Assembly (NCBI RefSeq): GCF_000702665.1
Contig: NZ_JNJA01000002.1
Location: 310,001 to 374,000, forward strand
Length of the DNA: 64,000 nt
Direction of reading: 5' to 3'
Origin: Solidesulfovibrio alcoholivorans DSM 5433
GTDB taxonomy: Bacteria > Desulfobacterota > Desulfovibrionia > Desulfovibrionales > Desulfovibrionaceae
The notes below the pieces were generated by a model, which did no database searches, was not told the DNA's origin, and saw nothing but the letters and a program-made list of their open reading frames with translations. Numbering within the stretch: position 1 is the stretch's first letter; each line of letters begins with the position of its first letter. The position numbers and the translations under genes are program-made. This document shows positions 32,196 through 40,329 of this stretch, in pieces.

Positions 32196-32238
32196 TTGTA
32201 GAAGAGTGTGGGAAACTGGTCAGTACAGGAGGTGGAAC

Positions 32239-33459
32239 ATGGGCATTTTGGAAAAAGTTCTCATAGTCCGCAACGTGGCCAAGAGAGATATGTCCGAACC
32301 CTTTGCGGTGGCGGCTGCGTCGCGGCATGCCGCAACGCGCTGGGGCGCGGGATTCGAGACAATGGCCGCTCCGGCTGCGGTTTCGGCTCCTCCGGAGTTG
32401 CGGCTGGACACGGCCACGCTGACGCCCAAGGAGATCCTGGATTCGAGTCGGGGACCGGATGTCGTGGGCATCGCCCCCCCCATGGCCACGATGCTCGTGC
32501 GGCCCGTGACGGAAAGCGCCCCCGGGCCGGTTTGGGGGCTCGACGCCGTCGGCGCGACGCGGTCGGCTTATACGGGCAAAGGCGCGGTGGTCGCGGTGCT
32601 CGATACGGGGATCGACAAAAGCCATCCGGCGTTTTCGGGCGTGGCCATCGAGGAAAAGGATTTCAGCGGCTGCGGCAACGGCGACGTCCAGGGCCACGGT
32701 ACCCATTGCGCGGGGACCATTTTCGGCGGCTCGGCCAACGGCGTGCGCATCGGCATCGCGCCGGGCGTGAAAAAGGCCCTTGTCGGCAAGGTGTTCGACG
32801 ACAGCGGCCCGGGTTCCACGGAGATGATCGTCGAAGGGGTGCTTTGGGCCCTGCAGCAAGGGGCGAACATCATTTCCATGTCCCTGGGCCTGGATTTCTC
32901 GGGCCAGGTCGCGCATTACGTCGCCGCGGGCATGCCCGTCGAGGCGGCGACCTCGAAAACCCTCGAAGCCTACCGGGCCAATGTGCAGCTGTTCGACAAC
33001 CTGTTCGCCCTGGCGGTGGACAACGCGGTGTGGGACCAGGGCACGCTGTGCATCGCCGCAGCGGGCAACAGCAGCGACCGCCCCCGTTACGTCATCGGGG
33101 CCGGACTGCCGGCGGCCGCGAAGAACATCATCAGCGTCGGCGCCGTGGAGCAGGCCGAGGGGGGGAAATACGCGGTGACGTATTTCTCCAATACGTATCC
33201 CCAGATTGTGGCGCCGGGGGCGCAGGTGACCTCCGCCGTACCCGGCGGCGGGCTCGGCGCGAAAAGCGGGACCAGCATGGCCTGCCCCCATGTGGCCGGC
33301 GTGGCGGCGTTGTGGTGGGAAACCCTGGCGCAGGGCATGCCTTCCGCGCTGCGGGCCAGGATGGTGCAGGCCAAGCTCCTGGGCACGGCCCGCGGCAACG
33401 TGTTCGCGCCGGGCGACGATCCGGCCGATCTGGGCACGGGCCTTGTGACGGCGCCCTAG
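32239..33459 (+). CDS. S8 (subtilisin-like) serine peptidase without signal peptide
   Basis: A 406-aa subtilase with an intact catalytic set: D122 (AVLDTGID), H153 (GHGTHCAGT), oxyanion N277 (AAAGNSS) and S346 (GTSMACPHVAG). About 100 residues precede the catalytic domain and could be a propeptide. No signal peptide or membrane helix is visible, so a cytoplasmic location or non-Sec export is likely. ATG 32239 is set by AGGAGGT at 32227-32233; a frame opening at 32137 lacks a ribosome site. An insertion at about 222-262 follows the strand that ends SMSLGLDFSG. It is followed by an SGNH hydrolase, probably in one transcript. Confidence 0.9.
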   Translation: MGILEKVLIVRNVAKRDMSEPFAVAAASRHAATRWGAGFETMAAPAAVSAPPELRLDTATLTPKEILDSSRGPDVVGIAPPMATMLVRPVTESAPGPVWGLDAVGATRSAYTGKGAVVAVLDTGIDKSHPAFSGVAIEEKDFSGCGNGDVQGHGTHCAGTIFGGSANGVRIGIAPGVKKALVGKVFDDSGPGSTEMIVEGVLWALQQGANIISMSLGLDFSGQVAHYVAAGMPVEAATSKTLEAYRANVQLFDNLFALAVDNAVWDQGTLCIAAAGNSSDRPRYVIGAGLPAAAKNIISVGAVEQAEGGKYAVTYFSNTYPQIVAPGAQVTSAVPGGGLGAKSGTSMACPHVAGVAALWWETLAQGMPSALRARMVQAKLLGTARGNVFAPGDDPADLGTGLVTAP

Positions 33460-33619
33460 CGCGCGGCGTCCCGGAGCGCGGCAATGAAGCGGCGCGCCTT
33501 TCGCGGGCGCGGCACGCGCGGTGCGGCGGTGTTCCCCCTGGCGGGCGGTCGCGGTTCCCGATGCCAAACGGCACGCGCGTGCCCGGCATCGTGCCGGTGC
33601 ACGGACAAGGAGAACGATC

Positions 33620-34504
33620 ATGGCTGATTATGCGCAGTTACGGAAAGACTACGCCCATCTCGACAGCCTCACGCAAGCCCAGTTGCAATCCTTCAAGGCG
33701 GAAGCCACGGGCCTTGGCGTGCAAGCCGCCATCGCCGGCACCCGGACGGCGGCCTTGGGGTCGGGGCCGCGTCTGGTCGCCGAAGGGGATTCCTGGTTCG
33801 ACTACATGCCCGGCACGGATTTGATCGATTGCCTGCGCTACTACCACGGCTACGACATCAAGAATTTCGCCCAGGCCGGGGACACCCTGGAGAACATGGT
33901 CTACGGCAGCAAGAACACCGGCAGTTTTGCGCCGCGCCCCTGCCAGTTCGAGCTCGTCGCCCAGGCCCTGGCCAAGTACAAGCCCAAAGTCTTCCTGTTC
34001 TCGGGCGGCGGCAACGACATCGCCGGGGACGAGTTCGCCGCCTACCTCAACCATACCGCCTCCGGGGACGCGTCCTTTCTCCGTCTGCCTGTCGTGGACT
34101 ACATGTTCGCGTACTTCGAAAGGATTCTCGTGGCATTGATCGGGAAGGTCAAAGATGCGAGCCCTGGAACCCACATCGTCATGCACGGATACGGCTGCCC
34201 CGTCCCGACGGGCAAGGGGGTGGGCATCTTCGGGTTCTGCTTCGCCGGGCCATGGTTGCGCCCGGCTCTGGCGAGCAAGAGGATCGATGTGCAAAAATAC
34301 GGTTGCGCCATCGTGAAGACGCTCATCGATCGTTACAATACGATGCTCGCGAAGCTCGACGCCGATTGCGCCAACTTCCACCATGCCGATGTGCGGGATC
34401 TGGTGAATCCCGATACGGACTGGGAAAACGAGCTGCACCTGACGAATAGCGCCTACGCCCGCGTGGCCTACCGGATCCACGAGATCATCGAGGCGTTGCC
34501 GTAG
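33620..34504 (+). CDS. SGNH/GDSL-family hydrolase, cytoplasmic type
   Basis: A 294-aa protein with GDS motif E55-G-D-S58-W (S58 nucleophile), a block III motif SGGGNDIAG (N132) and a C-terminal block with NELHLTNSAYARV. These fit the SGNH esterase/lipase superfamily. No signal peptide is visible. ATG 33620 has AAGGAG at 33607-33612. It lies 160 nt after the subtilase; the gap has no gene or terminator, so cotranscription is plausible. Substrate unknown. Confidence 0.8.
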   Translation: MADYAQLRKDYAHLDSLTQAQLQSFKAEATGLGVQAAIAGTRTAALGSGPRLVAEGDSWFDYMPGTDLIDCLRYYHGYDIKNFAQAGDTLENMVYGSKNTGSFAPRPCQFELVAQALAKYKPKVFLFSGGGNDIAGDEFAAYLNHTASGDASFLRLPVVDYMFAYFERILVALIGKVKDASPGTHIVMHGYGCPVPTGKGVGIFGFCFAGPWLRPALASKRIDVQKYGCAIVKTLIDRYNTMLAKLDADCANFHHADVRDLVNPDTDWENELHLTNSAYARVAYRIHEIIEALP

Positions 34505-34535
34505 GCGGACTGCGCGCCAGGAGCGCTCTGCCGTC

Positions 34536-34587
34536 GCCTTGCAAGGGGAAGGGATGTCGCGTAGGTCTCCGTGACCCCTTGCAAGGC
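34536..34587. repeat. 13-bp inverted repeat with palindromic arms upstream of ruvX
   Basis: GCCTTGCAAGGGG (34536-34548) and CCCCTTGCAAGGC (34575-34587) are exact complements 26 nt apart. Each arm contains the 10-bp palindrome CCTTGCAAGG. It may be a pair of binding sites for a dimeric regulator or a long-loop terminator for the SGNH gene; no T-tract follows. Confidence 0.6.
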
Positions 34588-34644
34588 GCTGCGGCGTCGC
34601 AAGGACGGCAGCCGGCCGACCGGCGGCTGCTCCCGGAAAGCCCC

Positions 34645-35097
34645 ATGCCGCGAATTCTCGCCATAGACTACGGACAGGCCCGCGTCGGGCTCGCCGCGAC
34701 CGATCCCGGCGGGACCGTCGTCTTCGCCCTGCGCACCGTCGCCTGGGAAACCCGCGAAGCCTTGTTTCGCGAGCTGCTTGACGTTATCACCGAGGTGCGC
34801 CCCGCATGCATCGTCGTGGGCTACCCCGCGCGCGCCGGCGGCGACGAAGGCCTCACCGGCCGGCAGGTGCGCAACTTCATCGAACGGCTCAAACGGCGCA
34901 CGGACATCCCCGTGGACTGCGCCGACGAGGCCCACTCCACGGAAGAAGCGGCCGAACGGCTGCGAGAGGCCGGACTTTCCGGCCGCGAACTGGCGGCCCG
35001 GCTCGACGCCGAAGCCGCCGCCGTCATACTGGAGCGCTACCTGCGCGGCGGAGCATTATGCTGCGATCCCTCCTCCTCGGCGTCTGCATCCTCCTGA
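34645..35097 (+). CDS. ruvX: Putative pre-16S rRNA nuclease / Holliday junction resolvase-like RuvX (YqgF)
   Basis: A 150-aa RNase H-fold protein. The N-terminal MPRILAIDYGQARVGLA has the catalytic Asp, the middle IVVGYPARAGGDEG is the usual GxP motif, and DEAHSTEEA matches the DERxTT-like acidic motif in degenerate form. The family processes the 16S rRNA 5' end in E. coli. ATG 34645 gives the family length. The 3' end overlaps mltG by 40 nt. Confidence 0.88.
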   Translation: MPRILAIDYGQARVGLAATDPGGTVVFALRTVAWETREALFRELLDVITEVRPACIVVGYPARAGGDEGLTGRQVRNFIERLKRRTDIPVDCADEAHSTEEAAERLREAGLSGRELAARLDAEAAAVILERYLRGGALCCDPSSSASASS

Positions 35098-36077
35098 TCG
35101 GCCTCGCCGGCCTGATCGGCTACAAGGCTTACGAATTTCTCACCATCCCGCCGGCCAGGCCGGGTGAAACCAAGGTCGTCTTCATCGAGCCCGGCCAGTC
35201 CTTCGAAACCACCGCCAAGATGCTCGTGACCGAAGGCGCGCTGCGCGACGCCGACGGTTTCCGGCTGCTCGCGCGCGTCACCGGCAAAGGCGGCAAGGTA
35301 AAGGCCGGCGAATTCGAAGTCAGCACCGGCTGGACCCCGACCCAGCTCCTCGACTACCTGACCACCGCCAAAGGCGTGCAACACAAGCTCGCCGCGCCCG
35401 AAGGCCTCACCATGCGCCAGATCGCGCGGCTCGCCGAAGAGGCCGGCCTGTGCTCGGCCGGCGCGTTCCTGAAAGCCGCAAGCGACCCCAAGCTCCTGGC
35501 CAAATACGACATCCCGGCCCAAAGCGCCGAAGGATTCCTCTTCCCCAACACCTACCTCTTCACCCGCAAGCGCGGCGACGACGGGACCTACGTCGTCGAG
35601 GCCATGCTCAAGGAATTCTGGAAACAGGCCGAAGCCGTCTGGCCCGGCGACACCCATCCCAAGGGCAAGGACCTCCTCGCCGCCGTGACGCTGGCCTCCA
35701 TCGTGGAAAAGGAAACCGGCGTCGATGCCGAACGCCCGCGCGTGGCCGGCGTGTTCGCCAACCGCCTCGCCAGGGGCATGCTGCTGCAAACCGATCCCAC
35801 CATCATCTACGGCCTCGGCGAAAAATTTGACGGCAACCTCACCCGCGCCAACCTCGAAGACACCGCCAACCCCTACAACACCTACGTGCGCCCGGGCCTG
35901 CCCCCCGGCCCCATCTGCTCGCCGGGGCTCAAGTCCCTGCAAGCCGTGACCGCGCCCGAAGTCCATGATCTCTACTACTTCGTGGCCACGGGCGAAGGCG
36001 AACACAAGTTCAGCAAGACCCTCGACGAACATATCAACGCCGTGAACAAATACCAGCGCAAGCGCGGCAAGAAGTAG
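35058..36077 (+). CDS. mltG: Endolytic murein transglycosylase MltG
   Basis: A 339-aa bitopic enzyme that cleaves nascent glycan strands in the periplasm. It has one N-terminal membrane helix (about 4-24), a LysM-like region with FIEPGQSFETTAKML, and the YceG catalytic domain with ASIVEKET (catalytic glutamate E217), LQTDPTIIYGLG and YNTYVRPGLPPGPI. ATG 35058 lies inside ruvX, a 40-nt overlap that suggests coupled translation. Confidence 0.94.
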   Translation: MLRSLLLGVCILLIGLAGLIGYKAYEFLTIPPARPGETKVVFIEPGQSFETTAKMLVTEGALRDADGFRLLARVTGKGGKVKAGEFEVSTGWTPTQLLDYLTTAKGVQHKLAAPEGLTMRQIARLAEEAGLCSAGAFLKAASDPKLLAKYDIPAQSAEGFLFPNTYLFTRKRGDDGTYVVEAMLKEFWKQAEAVWPGDTHPKGKDLLAAVTLASIVEKETGVDAERPRVAGVFANRLARGMLLQTDPTIIYGLGEKFDGNLTRANLEDTANPYNTYVRPGLPPGPICSPGLKSLQAVTAPEVHDLYYFVATGEGEHKFSKTLDEHINAVNKYQRKRGKK

Positions 36078-36108
36078 AGAGGGGAGAGACGGGAGAGTAG
36101 GGGAGAAG

Positions 36109-36158
36109 AATGCCTCCGGCGACCTGGAGGGGCCGAGGGCCCCTCCAGGACCACCCCG
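36109..36158 (+). repeat. Dispersed G/C palindrome, copy C
   Basis: GAATGCCTCCGGCGA leads into CCTGGAGGGGCC (36123-36134), loop GAG, GGCCCCTCCAGG (36138-36149). It sits between mltG and the QueG-like gene, preceded by a purine-rich strand related to the tandem repeat at 37104. Confidence 0.8.
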
Positions 36159-36217
36159 GTAGGGGGAGGGGCTGGTGCTATGTGGCCGTGTGCACAGGGC
36201 ATGCGGGGAGGGACGCC

Positions 36218-37090
36218 ATGGAAGGGATCGTTGCGGACATCATGGCCTGGATGGCCGACCGGGCCAACAACGCGCTGTGGCCGGGCTCCGGGCTGCCCGC
36301 CTTCGATGCGCCGCTGATCGGCTTCGCCGCGGGCGCGGACCCGCTCTTTGCGTTCCTGCGCGACGACATCGGCCCGGACTTCTACTGGACGCCCGAGGCC
36401 GCCTTCGCCGACGCGTTCCCGGACGCTTCCGCGCCGGCCGAGGAACTTTCCGTCATCGCCTGGGTGCTGCCGCAGACAGCGGCCACGCGCGAGGCGCACA
36501 GGCAGTGCCGCGAATTGCCGAGTCTGCCCTGGAGCCAGGCCAGGCACTGGGGCGAGAAGGTCAACGAGGCCCTGCGCCGCTTCGTCGTGGACCGGCTGGC
36601 CGCACAGGGTGTCGCCGCAACGGCCCCGGTCCTGTCGCCGCAATGGGGACGCGCGCTCTCGCCGCGCTACGGCTTCGCCTCGCGCTGGTCCGAGCGCCAC
36701 ACCGCCCACGCCTGCGGCCTGGGCACGTTCGGCCTTTCGGACGGGCTCATCACCCCGGCCGGCAAGGCCGTGCGCGTGGGCAGCGTGGTGGCGCGGGCGG
36801 CCTATCCCCCCACGCCGCGCCCCTACGCCCGCCACGACGCCTGGTGCCTGCGCGCCACGGGCGTCCCCTGCCGGGCCTGCATGAAACGCTGCCCCGTCGG
36901 GGCCATCAGCGAAGCCGGCCACGACAAGACCCGCTGCAAGGACTACATCCGGGGCGTCACCGCGCCCTACGTGGCCACCGGGCAGATGCCCGGCATCCCG
37001 GTCAACAGCTGCGGCCTGTGCCAGGTGGGCGTGCCCTGCGAACACCGCGACCCGACCGCCCGCAAACGCGAGAAGGCGGCGAGGGAGTAG
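36218..37090 (+). CDS. QueG-like 4Fe-4S ferredoxin-domain protein
   Basis: A 290-aa protein. The C-terminal third has two cysteine clusters, CRACMKRCPVGAI near residue 223 and SCGLCQVGVPC near 265, resembling the double-cubane ferredoxin part of epoxyqueuosine reductase and reductive-dehalogenase-like proteins. The N-terminal part (HACGLGTFGLSDGLITPAGKAVRVGSV) also matches that superfamily. It is shorter than bona fide QueG and lacks its HEAT-like tail, so the substrate is uncertain. ATG 36218 has GGGGAGGG upstream. Confidence 0.7.
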   Translation: MEGIVADIMAWMADRANNALWPGSGLPAFDAPLIGFAAGADPLFAFLRDDIGPDFYWTPEAAFADAFPDASAPAEELSVIAWVLPQTAATREAHRQCRELPSLPWSQARHWGEKVNEALRRFVVDRLAAQGVAATAPVLSPQWGRALSPRYGFASRWSERHTAHACGLGTFGLSDGLITPAGKAVRVGSVVARAAYPPTPRPYARHDAWCLRATGVPCRACMKRCPVGAISEAGHDKTRCKDYIRGVTAPYVATGQMPGIPVNSCGLCQVGVPCEHRDPTARKREKAARE

Positions 37091-37103
37091 GAGCGAGGGT
37101 GAG

Positions 37104-37219
37104 GAGAAACGGGGAGAGTGGTGGCGAGGGGGGAGAAACGGGGAGAGTGGTGGCGAGGGGGGAGAAACGGGGAGAGTGGTGGCGAGGGGGGAGAAACAGG
37201 GAGAGTGGTGGCGAGGGGG
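37104..37219 (+). repeat. 29-bp tandem repeat, four units
   Basis: Units start at 37104, 37133, 37162 and 37191, each beginning GAGAAACGGGGAGAGTGG; the fourth has one substitution (AAACAGGG). A fifth unit starts at 37220 but breaks into dispersed copy D after GAGA. The strand is almost entirely purine plus T. The units are contiguous, so this is a minisatellite and not a CRISPR. It occupies most of the 256-bp gap before phoU. Confidence 0.95.
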
Positions 37220-37221
37220 GA

Positions 37222-37271
37222 GAATGCCTCCGGCGGCCAGGAGGGGGTGACCCCCTCCTGGACCTCCTCGA
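37222..37271 (+). repeat. Dispersed G/C palindrome, copy D
   Basis: GAATGCCTCCGGCGG leads into CCAGGAGGGGG (37237-37247), loop TGA, CCCCCTCCTGG (37251-37261), then ACCTCCT. It directly abuts the 29-bp tandem repeat and lies between the convergent QueG-like and phoU genes. Confidence 0.85.
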
Positions 37272-37346
37272 AAGGGGAGCGGAGTATCGCGCGGGCTTGA
37301 AGAGAGAGCGGCAGGCTTGGGAAGGAAGCCGCGAGCGTGGCGGGGC

Positions 37347-38021
37347 TCAGCCGCCCTGGGACGGCAGGCCGCACTTGTGCTTGTAGTCGATGGCCTTGCG
37401 GATGAAAATCGTGGATTCGGCGATGTTGGCGCACTGGTCACAGATGCGCTTGAGGCTGTGGGCCACGAAGGACTGCTGCACCGCGCGTTCCACTGGCCGG
37501 GACTCGCGGATCATCTCGCTCGTCACCTCCCGGAAGATGCGCACGTTGAGGTCGAGCGCCGCGGCGTTTTGCGCGATAATCGCCACGGCCGCCTCGGCAT
37601 TGAGGTCCATGTAGCAGTTGATGCAGGCGCGCATGAGCTCCAGGGCCAGGTCGGCCAGGCGGCGCAGGTCCTCGTGCATGGGCTGGCGCGGCTCGGTGGT
37701 GAGGACGACCACCCGCTCGGCGATGTTGACCGCCTCGTCGCCCAGCCGCTCGATGTTGACCAGCATGCGCATGGACCCGACGATGAAGCGCAGGTCCTTG
37801 GCCACGGGATGGTGCAGGGCCAGGATTTTCAGGCTCTCCGAATCGACCCGGCACTCGTAGTCGTTGATCTCGCGGTCCGCGTCGATGACTTCGCGGGCCT
37901 TGGCGGCGTTGTGCTCAAGCAGGCTGGACACCGCTTTTTTCACGGCGTCCTGGGCCAGATGCATCATTTGCAGGACATCCACCTTGAGCGAATGGATGGC
38001 GTTGTCGAGCGGGGTTTCCAC
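37347..38021 (-). CDS. phoU: Phosphate signalling regulator PhoU
   Basis: A 224-aa all-helical protein of two three-helix repeats. The metal-binding helices NIERLGDEAVNIAE (near 88) and SLKRICDQCANIAE (near 187) are the family motifs. PhoU restrains PhoR/PhoB signalling and the Pst transporter. The start is GTG 38021 with CGGAG upstream. No pst genes are in the window. A Pho box lies about 80 nt upstream, so it probably belongs to the Pho regulon. Confidence 0.95.
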   Translation of the reverse strand: METPLDNAIHSLKVDVLQMMHLAQDAVKKAVSSLLEHNAAKAREVIDADREINDYECRVDSESLKILALHHPVAKDLRFIVGSMRMLVNIERLGDEAVNIAERVVVLTTEPRQPMHEDLRRLADLALELMRACINCYMDLNAEAAVAIIAQNAAALDLNVRIFREVTSEMIRESRPVERAVQQSFVAHSLKRICDQCANIAESTIFIRKAIDYKHKCGLPSQGG

Positions 38022-38098
38022 GTCACACTCCGGGTTTTCCCCAGGCTTGGCGGCCTTGGGATCGCGATTCCGTCAACCCTTTTCGTCCCTTGTTACGG

Positions 38099-38127
38099 GC
38101 GACAGTGGTGTGACAGAATTGTGACGA
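38099..38127 (-). promoter_or_regulatory. Pho box (PhoB site) upstream of phoU
   Basis: On the minus strand there are three direct repeats at an exact 11-bp period: TCGTCAC, CTGTCAC and CTGTCGC. The PhoB consensus is an 11-bp repeat of CTGTCAT plus a 4-bp A/T spacer; one spacer here is AATT, the other ACCA. Promoter orientation matches phoU. Confidence 0.75.
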
Positions 38128-38192
38128 TTCGGACAAGGCGTGTCAACAAGTCCCGTGGGCGCGGCCAGCCGGGTAATGCTGCGACGTCTGCG

Positions 38193-39413
38193 TTACGACA
38201 AGGTGTCGCGGTCCCGCACGCCGACCAGGTAGAGGATGCTGTCCAGGCCCAGGGTGGAGATGGCCTGTCCCGCGCCTTTTTTTACCACGGGCTTGGCGTG
38301 GTAGGCGATGCCGAGGCCCGCGATGCCGAGCATGGGCAGGTCGTTGGCCCCGTCGCCCACGGCGATCACCTGTTGCAGGGAGAGTCCTTCCCTGTCGGCC
38401 AGCATGCGCAGGATGTCGGCCTTGCGCGTCGCGTCCACGATGTCGCCGAGCACCTCGCCCGTGAGCTTGTTGTCCTTGATTTCCAGCTCGTTGGCGAAGA
38501 CGTAGTCGATGCCCAGCCGTTCCTTGAGGCGGTTGCCGAAATAGGTGAAGCCGCCGGAGATGATGGCGATCTTGTAACCGAAGCGCTTGAGGTTGGCGAT
38601 GAGCCGCTCGGCCCCGTCGTTGAGCGGAATGCGCGCGGCCACGGTCTCCAGGGTGGCGGCGGGAAGCCCCTGCAACTGGCGCAGACGGCGGCGCAGGCTT
38701 TCCTTGAAGTCGATCTCGCCGCGCATGGCCGATTCGGTGATGGCGGCCACGGCCTCGCCCGCGCCCGCCGCCTTGGCCAGTTCGTCGATGACCTCGGCGG
38801 CGATCAGCGTCGAGTCCATGTCGAAGGCCACGAGCCGGCGGTTGCGGCGGAAGGCGTTGTCCTCCTGGATGGCGATGTCCACGCCGAGCGCCCCGGAGAT
38901 GGCCAGGAATTCGCTTTTGAGCGCCGTCAGGTCCTCGGGCGTGCCGCGCACGGAAAATTCCACGCAGGCCATGCGCGGCTGGTTGGCGCCGGAAAGCGAC
39001 GCCCGGCCGGACAGGCGGGTGATGACGTCGATGTTGAGCCCGTTGTCCGCGATGACGCCCGTGACCGCGGCGATCTGCTCGGCGGTCAGCCTGCGGGCGA
39101 GCAGCGTGACGATGCGCCGGTCCTTGCCCTGCGCGTCCACCCAGGACTCGTAGCTCGCCGCGTCCACCGGGGTGAAGGACAGGTTGACCCCGAGCTTGTG
39201 GCCGCAAAACAGCAGGTCCTTCAAAAAGGGCGTGGATTCGCCGCCGCTCGGGGCCTTGACCAGGATACCGAGGGAAAGCGTGTCGTGGATGACGGACTGG
39301 CCGATGTCCAGGACGTCGGCTTTGTGGCGGGCCAGTTCGGCGGTGACGGCGGCGGTGAGGCCGGGCTTGTCCAGGCCGGAGACGCGGATGAGGATGATTT
39401 CAGGCTCGTGCAT
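38193..39413 (-). CDS. serB: Phosphoserine phosphatase SerB with N-terminal ACT domains
   Basis: A 406-aa HAD phosphatase that makes L-serine from phosphoserine. The first 180 residues hold two ACT-type regulatory domains (IILIRVSGLDKPGLTAAV; IVTLLARRLTAEQIAAV). The catalytic core has D198-M-D200-ST, ISGGFTYF, and GDGANDLPML. ATG 39413 begins the first ACT domain; no convincing ribosome site is seen. It lies 171 nt upstream of phoU. Confidence 0.93.
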   Translation of the reverse strand: MHEPEIILIRVSGLDKPGLTAAVTAELARHKADVLDIGQSVIHDTLSLGILVKAPSGGESTPFLKDLLFCGHKLGVNLSFTPVDAASYESWVDAQGKDRRIVTLLARRLTAEQIAAVTGVIADNGLNIDVITRLSGRASLSGANQPRMACVEFSVRGTPEDLTALKSEFLAISGALGVDIAIQEDNAFRRNRRLVAFDMDSTLIAAEVIDELAKAAGAGEAVAAITESAMRGEIDFKESLRRRLRQLQGLPAATLETVAARIPLNDGAERLIANLKRFGYKIAIISGGFTYFGNRLKERLGIDYVFANELEIKDNKLTGEVLGDIVDATRKADILRMLADREGLSLQQVIAVGDGANDLPMLGIAGLGIAYHAKPVVKKGAGQAISTLGLDSILYLVGVRDRDTLS

Positions 39414-39621
39414 CGGGAGCCTATAGCGCCCGGGCGCGCGGCGGGCAAGATGGAGCGGGCCGGATGGCGGCGTGCGGTCGCGGACGCTTTTGCCCTTTCC
39501 CCCCTCAGCGCTTTCGGGTATAGTCAATACGAGGCGTCGTTGCCTCCGATGAGGCGTCGATCCCGTCGCCTTGGCCGTGGGTCGGACGACCCCCGCCGGA
39601 CACCATGACACAGGAGGAGAA

Positions 39622-39846
39622 GTGGCCAAGAACGCGTATACATTCGCCAAGAGAGCCAAGGAACTGGCCAAGAAGAAAAAGAAGGAAGAAAAACAGCAGC
39701 GCAAGACCGAGCGCCCGGACGTCGAGGAAGGGCCGTACTTCGACGAAGCCACCGGACAGGTCGTCTATCCCGAGGCCCGGTCCGAGTCCGAAGATGATGC
39801 CGTTGCGCCCGGGGCGAATGCCGCCGCGGACGAGAAGGCCGGCTGA
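39622..39846 (+). CDS. Small highly charged protein, unknown function
   Basis: A 74-aa protein starting at GTG 39622 behind CAGGAGGAG. It begins MAKNAYTFAKRAKELAKKKK, a basic helix with a run of lysines, followed by an acidic half with ATGQVVYPEA. There is no signal or membrane helix. The basic start resembles small nucleic-acid- or ribosome-associated proteins, but I do not recognise it. An in-frame ATG at 39571 has no ribosome site. The 208-bp gap before it contains a TATAGT at 39519-39524 without a good -35. Confidence 0.65.
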   Translation: MAKNAYTFAKRAKELAKKKKKEEKQQRKTERPDVEEGPYFDEATGQVVYPEARSESEDDAVAPGANAAADEKAG

Positions 39847-40005
39847 CCGGCCGGCGCCAGCCTGACGCCCGGCCCGCCTTTTCCGCCACCCGTGCCGTCT
39901 CCCGGGTTTCGCCGGACGCCGTCAGGGCCGCACGCCCTGGCGACGCCTGTTTGCTTCTTTCCGGCGACCGCGACGAGGCCCGCACGGGCGGCCGGCCCGG
40001 GCCGG

Positions 40006-40182
40006 TTACGGCAACAGGAACGACGGCGTTTTTTGCCGCATGGTGCGAAAATCCTGCCGTCCCGAAACCTGGGTCAGGCAGTCGTTGCTCTGGCGATCGA
40101 GAATGCGCTCCAGCTCGCCCGTGGCCACCGGCGCGCAGGCGGCCAACAGCAGGGCGAGCAGCGCGACCAGTATGCGTGGCAT
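40006..40182 (-). CDS. Small putative lipoprotein
   Basis: A 58-aa protein, MPRILVALLALLLAAC then a short polar tail. The lipobox LAAC puts the lipidated cysteine at residue 16, leaving a 43-residue mature chain. AGGGAGG lies upstream of the ATG on the minus strand. No family recognised. The 160-bp region between this gene and the small charged gene (39847-40005) shows nothing. Confidence 0.6.
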   Translation of the reverse strand: MPRILVALLALLLAACAPVATGELERILDRQSNDCLTQVSGRQDFRTMRQKTPSFLLP

Positions 40183-40224
40183 GGCGCGAGCCTCCCTTGG
40201 GGGGCGATTTTGCCGCCCCGACGC

Positions 40225-40230
40225 TATAAT
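40225..40230 (+). promoter_or_regulatory. Candidate -10 element in the divergent lipoprotein/aminotransferase gap
   Basis: A perfect TATAAT lies 100 nt before the aminotransferase start in a GC-rich background, but the hexamer 17 nt upstream (GGGCGA) is not a -35. A small hairpin, GGGGCG / CGCCCC, lies at 40201-40219. Promoter assignment is tentative. Confidence 0.3.
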
Positions 40231-40329
40231 GCAGCATCCGTGCCCGCCCGAAGCTCCCCCGGCCCGATTGCCCGGCTCCGGCTTTTGCCGTAAGGTCCGC
40301 ACCTCACCGCAATAACGGAGAAACATGCC

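Noticed and set aside
33484-33624. Short frame of about 47 codons between the subtilase and SGNH genes
   Set aside because: Arg/Cys-rich with no family likeness, no separate ribosome site and overlaps the SGNH start.
37104-37219. Possible CRISPR array
   Set aside because: The 29-bp units are contiguous with no spacers and no cas genes nearby, so it is a tandem repeat.
39571-39621. Extended N-terminus of the small charged protein from ATG 39571
   Set aside because: GTG 39622 has CAGGAGGAG immediately upstream, and the extra residues have no ribosome site.
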